Positions 1 through 12,809 of a stretch of DNA of 64,000 nt are shown in pieces. A program made the position numbers and the translations under genes. The DNA lies in contig JAXDDX010000015.1 in assembly GCA_034670405.1 (NCBI GenBank), positions 3,998,001 through 4,062,000 on the forward strand, read 5' to 3'. Origin of the DNA: Hoplostethus atlanticus. Lineage: Eukaryota > Chordata > Actinopteri > Trachichthyiformes > Trachichthyidae. Below the pieces are notes generated by a model, which was given only the letters and a program-made list of their open reading frames with translations, was not told the DNA's origin and did not search any database. The number at the start of each line of letters is the position of its first letter. Position 1 is the first letter of the stretch.

Positions 1-26
1 TGTGTGTGTGTGTGTGTGTGTGTGTG
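1..26. repeat. (TG)n microsatellite at window edge
   Basis: Thirteen TG units, cut by the window boundary. Confidence 0.95.
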
Positions 27-3000
27 ACATAGATTGGGCGGGCAGGAATGCACTCACTGTCTGCCTAAATAAAACCTGTCTGAAGGAGTGCTGGTGGTCA
101 TAGGTAGTAATTTAAACACTGCGAGACAAAGCTGGAGGGATCCGCTTGGACACGCCTGGCCTGTTACGACCGCCCCGTCACCAGTCCGCTGTCCTTCTTC
201 AAATACAGCCTGCAGTTCAGTGGATTTTTTCACTTGAGCTATCCTTCCTGCAGCAGTGCTACAGTAGATCAAGTTAGAATATGGAAAAGGTAAATAAAGC
301 CCATTTGAAGCGTCTGGGCTCTTCTGCTCTGCTGTGTGGTTTAGTTACTCACAGGCTTTACTGTGTTTCATTTCCTTCTGTCAACACTACATCAAAAAGG
401 CTATATTTGCCTCTATTTTTCGTTTATCATGTCACGGCATGAATGATGGTGTCCTAAAGCTATAGCCGCCTATAGACGTTTTGTTGCCGGTGAGACATGC
501 CCAAACCAGCAGGCGGTTCCCGTGTTTATAGTCTGTGATGGAATGCAGGGACGTTTTTATGTCTGAAATAGAGAAAAGGATCTGTGAGACAAGTAAGGGC
601 AAAGAGCAGAGGGAAGGATATATGGGGGCTTGTCTGGCCTCTGAGCAAACCTGACTGAGCCTAGCCTGCAGGAAGGATTCAACTGCTCGACGATTCAACT
701 GCTGCCTCTGCCCTGCCGGTTTAAAAACAAGAGTTTATTAGAAGCGTTTGACCGAAGATTTCATCCCCATTTCTGTTTTGTGAAGTTGTTTGTTCCAGCT
801 TCTGTGAAACAGGAGCAGTGAAACAGAGATTTTCTAATATCTTGTGGGACCCTGTCTTCACACTTTGTTGGTCTCTGCAAAAATCACTGCAAATATGACT
901 CTACTGTGATTTTCTTTTTCTGCCCGGCTTGTGAAAACCTCATCTTTAGAAAAATATCTTCAGCTGTGGAGGATTTAATGGCCTTTTTAAAATCATTGAG
1001 AAACATCTAATGCTCTGTGATTTGTGTTCAAACCTCTTGACACACATTTTTTTTGTAGTGTAGCAAAAGCTGTGATAAACCCTGTGCTGTGAATTTTGAG
1101 GCTCCCCAAAAAACATTCAACCAAAATATGAGAGCTACTTTCTTCCAAAGCTAGAATACTGAATGCAAACACTGTAGCGTGTGATGTTATCCAGTGACAT
1201 TGAAATGAACATTTACTTTGTGTATTTCACGGTAGCAGAGACTAGAAAATATAGCCATATTCCCAGAAAATCATGAAGGGTACTGGTAGTATCCACAGAC
1301 TCATTTTCTTATATATTGGACAATTTATGTAGAGGTTCACAACACTTAAGTCAACTATGCAACAGTCTAGGATGACAATACTATACTTTGCACATAGTCA
1401 AATCCATTCTACTCAGTTGCTGGGTAGACCAGCAGGATTATTATTATTATGACCACTCATCGGGATTACTCTGGCAGGAAGTGATGGCAATCAGGCCATT
1501 TGCTAAAAGGCTAATTCTGTTAAATAATGTAAGAGAGGCTTCTTTTTTCTTTTCTTTTTTACTACTGAACGACGTAGAGACAAAGAACCGCCTGATTTGA
1601 AGTACTCGCATGACCTCGACGATGTTATTTTCCGTGGCTCCTCTTTGATCCCGCAAACAAATGGCACGGTTTTATTAAAAGACAGTGATTTGCTCGCTAT
1701 TTGGCTTGCTGCTGGTGTTGCATTTGTAAACTGTCAAGTTGTTGCATTGCTACTGTCAGTAGGTGTGAGACACTTTGGCTGGAACTGCCTCACTTCATTA
1801 AGTGTGCAGTTATACTCTCCATGTCCTGTCCAATCAAAATGGACTTTTTACCCTGGGTGTAATATACCATATAAGTCATTATAACACATGAGGTTTGGTA
1901 ATGTGAGACTAGGTCAGACGTATACAAATTGTTGCTTTGGATCAAACCAACAACTTAAATGTATTCCCTTCAGCGTTATCTCAGATTGATACAGATGGTC
2001 CTCCGGGCAGATATTGACATACGCACTGATGTACATATGGCTCTCGATTGGCGTTTATGCTGGAGACAAATTATCTGTTAAGTGCTAGCAACCCAATCCA
2101 TTAGCGGCGTTGACCCTAACAGCTTGGCTACCGGCCACCGAAGGTGTAGTTTTTCACTGGGGTGAGGGACCTTGCAGATGGTACAAGCCTGTCCTCTTTA
2201 AGTGCTGACATTGTATCCATCGCCTCTCCTCTGCGAGTTAGCCAAAATCCCTTGAGTTTTAACCCAGCACCCCCTCACAAAGAAAGATGGCAAACACCCC
2301 AGTCGTTTAAAAAAAAAAAAAAAAAAAATACAATTTGGAGTGAAAAATAGGATTACAGATTAGTGCAAAAAAAAAAAAAATCAGATTCCTCATAGCTGTT
2401 AAAATCTGATTTGCTTCCATATATTGTGCTCTCATCATGACAGCCAAGATTGAGGATGTTTCTATTGCAAGGGCTAGCTGTTTAACCTTGGTGAGAATAA
2501 CTCATCTCACCATCTCTTGCAGAAACCTGTGCTTTTAAAAAAAAATTATTTATTTATTTATTTTTTTACATCTTATCATTATGCCACGCTGCGTCCTTTA
2601 GGAGCGGTGATGCATTTGAATCATTGCCTGCCGAAGTAGAATGCTAAAAAGAGGATTTATTTTGGAGGGGGAGGGAAGGAATGCAAAGTTAGTCTTACAT
2701 TCAACGGAAAACGCTCAAATTAAAATGTAAACTACGGGATATAACGCCTCCCCCAGCTGAGACGGCGCTAATGTGCCAGAGCCTGGCCTTAATCTGATCC
2801 GTGGATCATGCTGGAGCTAATTACCATCTGCTCACTTACACTTCCTGGCCCCGGCACGCTGACTTGTTTTCAATTACATCCCCTGAAATAAGATTACAGC
2901 TTTCATTTTTATTTTTGGCGAGGAGGGCTGCACTGCTTCATGTCCACCAGGTGAGGACCATTATGTGTGACTGCAGGAACCGCCAAGTGGTTATTTTCCC

Positions 3001-3404
3001 CTCTGCGTTAATGGCGGGGTTGAGGGGCTCGGACCAGTGGAGCTGCATTTTCCCTCTCTTCTTCCAGGCGATGCCCTCCTGCGGCAATCCACCACACAAG
3101 GTCATTATTTCTGTTCTTCTACTCTGCTGCCCAGAACACACAAACCCCAGCATTAGAGATTCAGCTGGATTTGGACCTTTTATCCCTTTCCTTGAAGCGC
3201 CAACATCTCTCACTTGTTTTGATAGTCTCTGAAGTTTTCTGCCATCTTCAGTTTTTGCTCTCTTCTGTCCTCCTCCATTTCAAAAATTAAACCAAAGAGC
3301 AGAAGAAAATGTAGGCTTAATACACAAGGTTTTCACATTCCACATCGTTCCTATACAGCTGGAAACAGTGATAGACCAAAGATGACAGAACTTTGCCAGA
3401 TCTG

Positions 3405-3530
3405 ATGGATGCTTTTATCCAAAGTGCCTTATAGTGCCATTAGTGCATACATTCTTTAGCATGGGTGGGGAATCAACCTTCCAACCCTGGCAAGAGTTTG
3501 TGCCGCGCTTTTGAGCCATTCGGGATGATG
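3405..3530 (+). mobile_element. Degraded teleost DNA-element copy
   Basis: Contains gatgcttttatccaaagtg, then gcattagtgcatacatt-like and tggggaatcaacc-like stretches. This is the pattern of the abundant fish repeat whose core is cagacgcttttatccaaagc; a fresher copy is at 27488. Confidence 0.5.
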
Positions 3531-5340
3531 GAGCACACTGTCCAGAGCCAAACACACGGGCCTGGGTTACAGTGCAAGTCAAAACACACTCGCACATTTT
3601 ATTAACTGTGTTTAAAGCCGTTTCTCAGTCGCGCTAATGATGCTGTCTCGTTTGACTGAGGATTTCATTAGGTCCACGAGCCGCCTCTCCCCAGGCTTTG
3701 TCTAATTGGGCCTTATTGATTAAAGGCATGTAGAACATTAAGACTTCATATGGCTGAGATGGAGATCTACAACAATCAGTCTCCTTGTTGAGATGCTCAC
3801 ATATTGGAAAGTGTTCACACTATCACCCCCCCCCCAGCCCCCCCAGAAAGACAGCATTGGAATAAGATAGTAAACTCAATACTTGGAAACCGATTACTTG
3901 TCATAATTATGATTGGAAACTTATTGCCATGAAGATGGGTTTGACTTGTAGAGAAATAAGCCGTGGCTTACATCACAAATTTCCAGCTAGCCTTAATGTA
4001 TGATTTAGCTGGATACATTAACACCATAAACACCTTCCCTTGACCTCCTTCTTTGTCTTTCTCTGTTCACGTTTGAATCATTACAAAAAGTGTCTTTGAG
4101 AGACAAACTTAAATTGGATTTCTCTTTGCCACACATATTACTTCCTCTCCTAATATTTACACGAGGTAAACACCTCGTCTCGCTTCCTCTCCTTCCGCGA
4201 GTATCCTAACGGTCCCAACTTCCTGGTTGGATATACACACAAACGTTTATTTCTGTGTACATAGTTGCTGTATGTCGATCGATAGAATGTAAGATCAACA
4301 TAGGACTACTCTACCCATCATCCGTCCAATACGAGCGAGGCAGCTTCCTAGTTTGAAACGTCCCAAACATGTCGCTCATTTGAAGTAGTGTGTAGTGTAG
4401 TGGTGGCAGTGTAGTGGTGGCAGTCTGGAACAAAACAAGACATCACTGAGCTTGCTGGTGAACCTACTTGCTAATACTCTATTGTACTCTGTCACCCACC
4501 AGAAATTATTTTGGTACGATCCCTACGGTGAAGAGATGCATTTCACGGGAAATAGAGTTCGGAACTGCACTTACAAGTACACAGTCTTGTACCCAAATCC
4601 AAACGTTGCATCAATGTGTACGTATCGTAATTGCTTTTCTTGGATGCTGTAAGATGATTTTGAGCAAAATATATTGTTTAGTCAATATAAGACGCGTCCC
4701 TCCCATGTCTATGGAAAATCGCGCTAGCCACCTAGCCGCTAGTAAACCAATGGGCGGTCTTTGGTTAGCTTCTGCTTTGGCTCCCCATTCTTCTCAATAT
4801 GTCTGGTTTTTTTTTTACTGGCAAAGACGATTGTGCAACACCTAACTGACTAACAGCATAACTGTTGAAGGACACATACAGGACAGCTTGCGGTGAACTC
4901 ATTTTTTCTAAGCAAAGTGAATTAAGTAAAATCTTAAATTAAGATGCTTCATGCAACCGGGCACCGGATTTTAGGGTTAGGGTTACCACCACCACCTCTC
5001 CGGTTACAGTATGATCCCCAAGGACGCTTGCTAATGCCGGGTGGGAAGGGTGTCTGAGTCCTGACAAGGGGAAGTTAGTGAGCTCTGTGATACATACCCT
5101 TTAAGTGACGTTGTGTGAGCGAGGTATGAACATCTCCTCCCACCTATGTGCGTTGATGATACCACACAGAGTCAGCAGACAGCAGGATCACTGCTTCCCC
5201 AGAACCAAGCTGCCATTTTTAGCCAGCCTGTAGTTTGCCTTTGATCACTGCCATGGCAGAAACCCTTTTGATGACTCATGCAGATAGGCGCCCATACACA
5301 GGCAAGCAGAGCCTCTCTCTTTCTTGCTTTCTCTTACTCT

Positions 5341-5343
<3 letters not shown>

Positions 5344-5389
<46 letters not shown>
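5344..5389. repeat. (CA)n microsatellite
   Basis: About 23 CA units. Open frames on both strands across it are artefacts. Confidence 0.95.
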
Positions 5390-5391
<2 letters not shown>

Positions 5392-5520
5392 GTATGCAGT
5401 GTTGTTTGGTGTGGGGATGGGCTGATATGTGACCAGAAAAAAATGTTTTCTGAACATAAAAAAATGTTTTTTTCCAAAGGCATTAAAGTTGTAATTTGGA
5501 ATAATCTTGTTTTTCACAGG

Positions 5521-5630
5521 AAGGCGGTTACTAAGTGTAGCAGGAAGAAAGGAGGCACGCTCAAAAGCTGGCAAAAGCTTCACTATTGTATTATATCAAC
5601 CAGCGATAGAGAGTAGACAGATTTAAACAG
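5521..5630 (+). repeat. Dispersed repeat, copy A
   Basis: Shares about 40 nearly identical bases (ggcggttactaagtgtagca and onward) with copy B at 7915. Its following part (cactattgtattatatcaa, then a gatagagag motif) resembles 14180-14220. Family unknown to me. Confidence 0.6.
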
Positions 5631-6328
5631 ATTTATTTCAAATGTTAAATGTTAAATATTCTGCAAAAATGTTGAATGTTAGAATTCCAACTCCCATATT
5701 TCACATTGTAACGAAACAAGCTTCTCTCTAGGAACAAACCATCACTAATTCATCCACAATGCTGAAAAGTAAAACCATACGGTTCGCTTGTGTGAAGGTC
5801 TCAATCATATGTGGTTATGCACTGCTGGGCCAGTGAAAATGAAACTATAAAGTGTTGTGTTGTGGCTGAATGTGGTAGTTCTATTCAATCCCTTGAATGG
5901 CCTACAGTAAATGTAACCAGCGCTGCAGAAACCATCACACTTTCACCCCCTCAGGCATTACGACCACTGTACTTTTGCACCAGTCATCACAAACAGTACA
6001 TTTGCATTAGATGCACTTCTCCGTGTGCAGCGAACTACCCACCCATCGCACCCATCGCAACAATGTCAACCATTCCTATTATGCTCCAGAGTGGAGACAA
6101 GTAGACGTGTTGTTATGCTAATGCGTGTTAATCAACTCCTCGCTTGAACGAGCGCTATAACATTTGCGGTATCAGGGCAGCAGCAGACATGCCAGACGTT
6201 TCGCCCGGTGCCCGCAAACTTGATAGATGCAGAGGAAAAACTATTATGGTGGCATTTTATACATAAATGCACAGACACAACATACAAACAGATTGATAAA
6301 TGAGGCCTAGTGTGTATAAGCAACCTGA

Positions 6329-6335
<7 letters not shown>

Positions 6336-6366
<31 letters not shown>
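6336..6366. repeat. (CA)n microsatellite
   Basis: About 15 CA units. Confidence 0.95.
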
Positions 6367-6368
<2 letters not shown>

Positions 6369-6619
6369 TCTCTTGGCCTTCTTTCTCTGTTCAAGCTTGA
6401 GTCATTTATTTTGGTCAGTGCAAGATAGAAGAAATACACGGATGCAAACAGTAAAGATGAAATCTTCAATTTCGCTAAACCTTGAGGTCAACAAAAATAG
6501 TCCCCGCAGAATCCTTTTGCATCTTGCAACATGAATACACCGTTACACTGAGCGTAAGTAGAAGGTGTTTAGAGGTTGTTCATACCTTCAAGCCATCGTC
6601 GTTGACCGAGCTGCCATGG

Positions 6620-6621
<2 letters not shown>

Positions 6622-6671
<50 letters not shown>

Positions 6672-6694
6672 CACACACGCACACACACACACAC
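6622..6694. repeat. (CA)n microsatellite with CG interruptions
   Basis: About 36 units, interrupted by two cacg steps. Confidence 0.95.
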
Positions 6695-7914
6695 ATTAGG
6701 TGAGGGAGTCCACAAGCCTCGCCTCAAAGCCAGGACGTTCCACACCTGCTCTGCCGAGGTAGAAGCAGAGCCTTGTTATGTTTGCTGGAGGCAGTGAAGG
6801 CGATGAGGGATGTATCCACCGGTTTGTTGATGCTTTGCTTTGTCACTCAGCTTTAAATCCACCGCGCTCCCTGGGCTTAGGTGTATTTTTCAGGGGTGGG
6901 GAAGCGGCTGGGGATAATCACTGTTCCAGTTTGATTTGGATGTTTGCTTGACACAAGGAATCACATTTCACTGTGACAGCTGCAAGCTGGCATGGTTTGG
7001 GGCTATGTGCCGCAACATGTACACCTATCTTCTGCATAATAGTATGACTTGCTAGACTAGGCTGACTGGCATGAATGGTTGCAAGAAGTAGTCTTTGTGC
7101 CATTGTTAAGCTCCATATATAGGCCTTCTGTGCATGCCCTGTTCATTCTACTGTGCTCAATGACATGAAAACTGTCCCCCCCCAGGTATAACTACCGCTA
7201 TTACTGTATTTGAGGCAGTATAAAAGCTGGGGGAAATGTTAAATTGTGGATCAAGTTAGACCCAGCATTGCTCATTGCGCCTGAGCATCACAAAGTTCAA
7301 CCTGTATTCATCTCGTCTTTAGTCCAACATCTGCCAACACAGGAAGGGAATCTTAGGGTGCTCCATTTGGATTCCTGAGTGTGTTTTAAAATGACAAAAA
7401 CAAAAGAAGACACTGGTTTTAATGAAAAATTATGAAGAAATGTTGTTCTAAATACATGCATAGAAGCAGTTGCTCCAAAACATTTACAATGGAGATGACT
7501 GGGGAAATAAGATGGGGAAAAAGTCAGTACTAAGAAACTGCTTTTTACTGTTATTTGAAATGCACACATTTTCTTTCCTTCCCATTTCCTCTCTAGATAC
7601 ACTTTCTTTGTGTAGATCGAAAAGAAAAAAAAGAAAAACGATCCCAGTTGGATGTGTTTTGAAATAACTTTTAGCACATTCAAAGTGCAAAAAGTTAAGG
7701 GAAATATATCAATAGCTCTAACTTTGCAGTATCTATTTAGGTGCTTTTGTAGTTATAAAAGTGGGAGACCCTTACAAAGGCCTGTTTTCATCTCTTCTGC
7801 AGCACATTGTTCGTGTGTTGGATAATAGTAAGATAAGAGCAGCCGTGTTAGAGCTGCCAGAGCAAACAAAACCTTGCCTTCAGGACAGAGAGGGTTGCAG
7901 GTTTTTTGTTTGCG

Positions 7915-7965
7915 AAAGGCGGTTACTAAGTGTAGCAGGAAGAAAGGAGGCACGTTCAAAATCCT
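7915..7965 (+). repeat. Dispersed repeat, copy B
   Basis: Same core as 5521-5565 in the same orientation, with one substitution near the end, after which the two diverge. Confidence 0.6.
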
Positions 7966-8919
7966 AAGTAGCTGTTTAGAGGTGAAGCAAAGTGTACACC
8001 AAATTGTCAATGGTGGATTGACAGGACTCACGGCGAGAGGCGTTATTGGGTCCCCGCCCCAAATATGTTGCAGGTTGAATGAGCTGCTCATGAGCAAGTC
8101 AGTACAACCCCCATTCAAGCACTAATGAATTTGGGAGAGGAGAGGTGAGGAGCAGAGAGAAAAGACATGGTAAGAAGGCAAGTAGGGAGAGTCAAGTGTT
8201 TATATCCATTAAAATTAAGCCTGTTGTACTCAGTGTCTCCAATAACGGTGAAATCTAATACAGTTATTCCCTGGAAACATTTGGCAGTGGCAGGAATTGA
8301 CATAAGGTAAATCCACAGTTGTAGGTGTATGAACATCAATCAGTCAAGCGAATGTGAATGACACCATCTCTGGAATAAATTGTTGAAATCCAATTAAAAC
8401 ATTGGTTGAAGAATTTGATCGCCCTGACATGAAATGGATTCAAGCTGCTTGCGACTGAAAGATAGCCAGATAGCCAATTAGTCTTTTCTTTGTTGAACTA
8501 ATACACTAATAGCGAAAATCAGACTTTGTTGATTAGCGTTGCTTGACGTCGTCCTTCAATCTGTTTATGTAACGGTTTATTTTTGCTTTCATTCTGCAAC
8601 CCTACATACCGTTGGGTCAAAGTCCATGATTTGAAAACCAATGAGGTAGACCACACATTTCTTTTTTCGACTTTTCCCCCTAGCTGCTAGTTTCAGCTCT
8701 CAGCCACTGAAGGGATACTAATGCACCAACTTTGCTGCCCACCCCACCTGTGTGAACAATGCTGAGCTGCAATGCAGCTCCTGGCTGGCTTGAAAAAAAA
8801 GGCTGCTCTTTTGTTAATCAGACACTAGATACTGGATGACTTATGAGTTGTACCTCTAGAGATGGAGACGGTGGTCAAATAGACAAACATACCATACTAT
8901 ATTTTTATTTAAGTGCTTT

Positions 8920-9117
8920 TACTGTAAATATTGTGTTGTTTTTTATATAGAGCTCTTACTGTAATATTGTAAATATTGTGTTGGTTTTTTATTGTAAATA
9001 GTGTGAACCTGTTATTTTGTCCTTTGCACATTTCTGTTGAGCATTGCCACTTTTTACATTTCACTGCACACCCCGTGTGTGTATGTGACAAATAAACTTC
9101 TTGAACTTGAACTTGAA
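8920..9117 (+). mobile_element. LINE-like 3' end with short tandem tail
   Basis: Ends gtatgtgacaaataaactt followed by three tgaact-type hexamers. A 'tgtgacaaataaa' stretch before a short tandem tail is the usual 3' end of non-LTR elements in fish. No reverse-transcriptase coding remains here. Confidence 0.6.
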
Positions 9118-11059
9118 CATGCTCTCTCTCTCTCCCCTGTTTAGTCAGCTCAGGCATTGTTAACATTGATCTGTGAAGGAAAAGGTAATAAAAACTCTGC
9201 AGCCCTGAAAAGGATTAAGTGGGTGGAGAAAATTAATAAATGAAATGAATAAATGTAATAAAAAACAAACAAGGTTTATTACAGATTAGTTGTGGTGCTG
9301 CTGCTGCAATACACACCACTGTATAAATGCTTCAATAGGAATAGCAGCACTCCAAAAAAAAACATAGTGAGAAATAAGGCCCGACCTTGGTCAGACCATC
9401 TCTTTACTCAATGGTCAATACCCTTCATCGGCTCTTCATCGCTGTTAGAAGTCAGTTTGTGGGGTTTTTGGCAGAGCACCCCACCAGAAGGTTATGCGAG
9501 GAGGCGCCGTGGTAGAATGATTTTTAGATTTTAGGCGTCCTTAAGCAATGTTTGGACAGAAATATCTATTGCAACCTTGCAGCTCATCCAAGGGGCATGA
9601 ATCAAAAAGAACCAAAAGCATGAAAAAAAAAAAGCCAGCTACCCTTGACTCATGAATCAACAACTGACAAAAATGTAATATTAAAAACCAGCACGATGGC
9701 TGCAATAGCCTTCGGCGGGGTCGCAGAATTTCATGCATAGTCAACAATACATATATTTAGTAGCGTCCAAAATGGCTACCTCAGGGCCCACAGACCAATC
9801 AGATAGCAGGATGGCATCATTTTAAGTTGCCTGGTGTAGGAGGCACCACAGGGCTCCAACTCTCTTACAGGCAGCAACATTATAACACATTTAAACATCA
9901 AAAGGAAATCTTTAAAATGACATTCTTCGTTTAATCCTTTTTAAAATACTGTCATCTGATTTAGTATTAAAGCTTTGTCAACAGTAGCTGAGTAGCTTTT
10001 TTTTGTTTTCGCCACAATCTCTGTAAAATCTGGATTTGTTTTTACATGCAACTGGCCCTCTGACTGACATTAGATTAGACTGATGATAAAGACTTGGCAT
10101 GAGACTGTTTGTTTTCTGACTTCTTTGCTAAAAGCATTGTACCTTACCTTTAGTGCCTCTGTCTTTAAGCACTCAGCGTTTTTTTTGTTAATCGGAAAAC
10201 CGTTTGCTCATCTCCTTTGCTCCCTCAATCCCCTGCTGACAACTTGTTGCTATGGCGTCCCGTACCTGTGTAGGTAAAGACCTGCAGCTCTGTTTGTGCC
10301 ACCATCACACAGTATTCTGGACACGCAATATAAAGAGAGCTGCTCACTACTCTTTGTGTGTGGCTGTGACCTTTACCCGAGTGACAAACCTATAGTGAAA
10401 AAGGAGCCGGGCAGGAGAGCAAACCGAGTCGTCTCACAACTCAAGAAATTAGAGAAGTCGTATTTTTATTTTTTTTTGTACGTCTTTACTTTTTCCTGCC
10501 CTGATATTTTTGAGGCACACCGATTCTCATAATTGGCCACCCAGCTCGATAGTTTGTTTACTTCCTCCATAACTGGCATGTTTTCAAAGATGATAAATTT
10601 AGCTCACTCTTTGTGCAGAATTCCTCTGTGGCTTGTGTCTTGCATTACCCGAAATCACATGCAGCATTATTTCATAGACACCATGATACCATAACTAGTG
10701 TTGCACAGTGTATACTCTGTTGCCTTCATTTGAAAGCAGCTCCGTGTCAGATTCTTCTTGCAAAAACAAAATCCACCGAGCTGTGTTTTATTGCAAATGT
10801 ACACAATTTATTTTGCTTCACAGACATCACAAAATGCGCTGGCTGTCCCCTGCTTGTGAATGTGAAGGCAACAGAAGAGAACGCTGTAGCACATGTTTGC
10901 AAAATGTTGCACGTGAGAGGGGGAAAGTTGATATGAAAAGATTTTAAAAAATGGGATCACTGCTGAATGGGTGATATCACTACTAATTACTGGGACAACC
11001 TGCGTTTGCAGCTGGCTGCTCACAAACCCCTATCATATGAAAAACGGTGAGAGAAAAAT

Positions 11060-11530
11060 ACATGAATCCATTTTTGCATTAACATCTCTATGTTTCACCA
11101 CCGCTTGTTCCGCTGGGCTCGGGCTCGAAATCCAAATGAATAAATAAATGATCCTCTAGGAAAAGGAACGGGGCGTAAACCCTATTGGCGTGAGCCCCTA
11201 ATAACATGCCGTGCTCACAGATGAAATAGTGCCATTGTTGCAAAACATTGCGTCTTTGCAGGGAGCTGTGCATGCGCTACTTTTTCTCAGCCCTGATAGA
11301 GTAAACTTGAAAACAGCCTAAATGATGCGATTCTGCCGTGCAAGTAACACATTAATCATGCATTTATGCTTAATTACCTGTATATCTTGCATATATTTAC
11401 GACAATAATAGTAATGATAATAAGATGAATAGAAGCTGATGATGATGCATGTATTACGCTAATGACAAAAATATAAGAAATGACTTAATTGCTTTATAAT
11501 TAAAGCATTTTATTGTGTTATTCATGAGGT
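11060..11530. other. Candidate conserved non-coding element
   Basis: AT-rich unique sequence with many homeodomain/POU-type cores (taattac, atgcatttatgc, cttaattgc, attaaag) and no low-complexity decay. Judged by texture only; no alignment was possible. Confidence 0.3.
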
Positions 11531-12322
11531 TGTGTCATTTTTTTTTGTCTCAGGCTTGATTGTTTCTCACATTTTCCACTTCCATTTCACTAGCTGTGAT
11601 GCTCGGGTTATTATTGGTACTAAAGGTTTAAAGTTTCGATATTGAGTCAGCACAGCACTGAGCACAGGAAGTATCATAAGGAACAACAGTGGTTCCACTT
11701 TAGTCAGTGGCTGCACTGTGTGCGTTTTTCTGGCCTCACCACTTTGGAATGACCAGAATCTGAACCCCTTCTCGTCCTGCCTGTTTTCGCTGAAAGCTCA
11801 AAGAGAAAGAGTTGGAGCGTGAAGACCTTACCGCCCCTCCACTCGGCTCTGACCTCCATCCATCCATCTTGTCTCCACCCCTTTTCTCCCCCCCTCCCAC
11901 ATTGCACATGACTGGGCTGTGCCACCATAGCAACTTCCCCACTTCAGTGCACCCTCAATGTTGTGGTGAGAGGAAATCATTGTGCGGCTGGCGTTGCATA
12001 GTACGACGAGCGCTAAGCTTGACCCACCGAGCGTGACCTGGCCCACCGCAACCATCAAACTTAATGTGCGGCATGCTTGAAATGCGGCTATGTGGCACTT
12101 GGTGTGACAGCACAGTGTGGCGTTCTTATTTAAACTTTATTTACTCCCTTTTCAGCAGTGCCCTGCTTCACACCCATTCAGTTTTCGACATTTATACCTA
12201 GGAGGATTTGCCCAGTACAACCACAGCCTTCTGCGGGGTGTCCAGAAAGTGTGGAATCATAGGGATAACAGTAACACCATGTATTTTTCTTGTCACGCTT
12301 ATTTTCCCTACACACGGCAGTT

Positions 12323-12402
12323 GTCAGGATGGATGAGTGGTCTAAGGCGTCTGGGATTCTGGTTGTAGAATAGAGGCTTGTGTTCAAATCCCACTTCTGA
12401 CA
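12323..12402 (+). pseudogene. tRNA-Leu-like relic, copy 1
   Basis: Begins gtcaggatgg and ends cccacttctgaca, the two halves of the acceptor stem of vertebrate tRNA-Leu(CAA). The A box (gagtggtctaaggcg) and B box (gttcaaatcc) are recognisable. The anticodon arm is scrambled, so a working tRNA is unlikely. About 80 bases of 5' flank are shared with copy 2 at 22075. Confidence 0.6.
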
Positions 12403-12414
12403 AGCTTACTTGTT

Positions 12415-12600
12415 AAGTTGGCTTTTTCTCTCTGACATTTAGCAGCTCCGTTGGAGCACTTGTCCCAGGACACCTCAACGATAATTATTGATGGAAATAG
12501 CTTGTCTTATTCACTTCCCCAGCCCGGGATTCAAACCAGCAGCCCTACAGTCGCAAGCTTGCTGCTCTAGGCTGCAGCTGCCGACAAGCAAGTAGCAACC
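12415..12600 (-). mobile_element. tRNA-derived SINE-like fragment
   Basis: On the - strand it contains a B-box-like ggtttgaatccc with the ctgctggtttgaatccc context seen in fish tRNA-derived repeats. Old and diverged. Confidence 0.35.
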
Positions 12601-12702
12601 CTGACTCTGACTTGAGCCGTTGTGGTCTTTGTTGTGCTCGCTAGTGGGTCATGTAATATTCATTGAGACTAAAAGTACATTGTTGTTTTTTTTCTGTTGC
12701 AG

Positions 12703-12809
12703 TGCGGAGTACAGGCACAGTTACTGGCCTGTACGGAGAAACCATTGTTGTACCATGCAACGACGGAGCTCTTCCACCGGAGGGTCTAATGTTCACCAAA
12801 TGGAAATAC
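12703..12809 (+). CDS. alcam: ALCAM exon 2 (start of Ig domain 1)
   Basis: The exon follows a pyrimidine-rich acceptor ending ttgcag and is followed by donor gtaagt. It begins with two bases of a split codon. It encodes the mature N terminus with [11 protein letters not shown] (Cys19 of Ig1) and ends LMFTKWKY, matching human LMFGKWKY. Exon 1, which must supply the signal peptide and one base of the first codon, was not recognised upstream. Confidence 0.93.

Larger units (their letters stand above)
27..12702 (+). other. alcam: Region upstream of ALCAM exon 2, probably intron 1
   Basis: No exon could be supported. It should lie in ALCAM intron 1, which is very long in other vertebrates, because no start codon plus signal peptide followed by a phase-1 donor was found. 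It contains three CA tracts, two copies of an unnamed repeat (5521, 7915), a LINE-like 3' tail (about 8920-9117), a degraded transposon (3405-3530), a tRNA-Leu-like relic (12323-12402), and several unique stretches that look constrained (about 2690-3240, 3600-3790, 11060-11530). Confidence 0.6.

Noticed and set aside
2308-2382. Two A-runs considered as a processed pseudogene tail
   Set aside because: No gene-like sequence before them and no target-site duplication seen.
4972-4986. Telomere-like ttagggttagggtta (also near 26441)
   Set aside because: Only two to three hexamers; too short to be an interstitial telomeric array.
5245-5616. Open frames across CA repeats (also 6257-6703, 41161-41427, 47116-47310)
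   Set aside because: They translate to HTHTHT or VCVCVC runs; low-complexity artefacts.
10083-10277. Hydrophobic open frame considered as the ALCAM signal-peptide exon
   Set aside because: Starts with MIKTWHETV, has no cleavable signal layout, and no donor in the required phase (one leftover base) with upstream promoter-like sequence.
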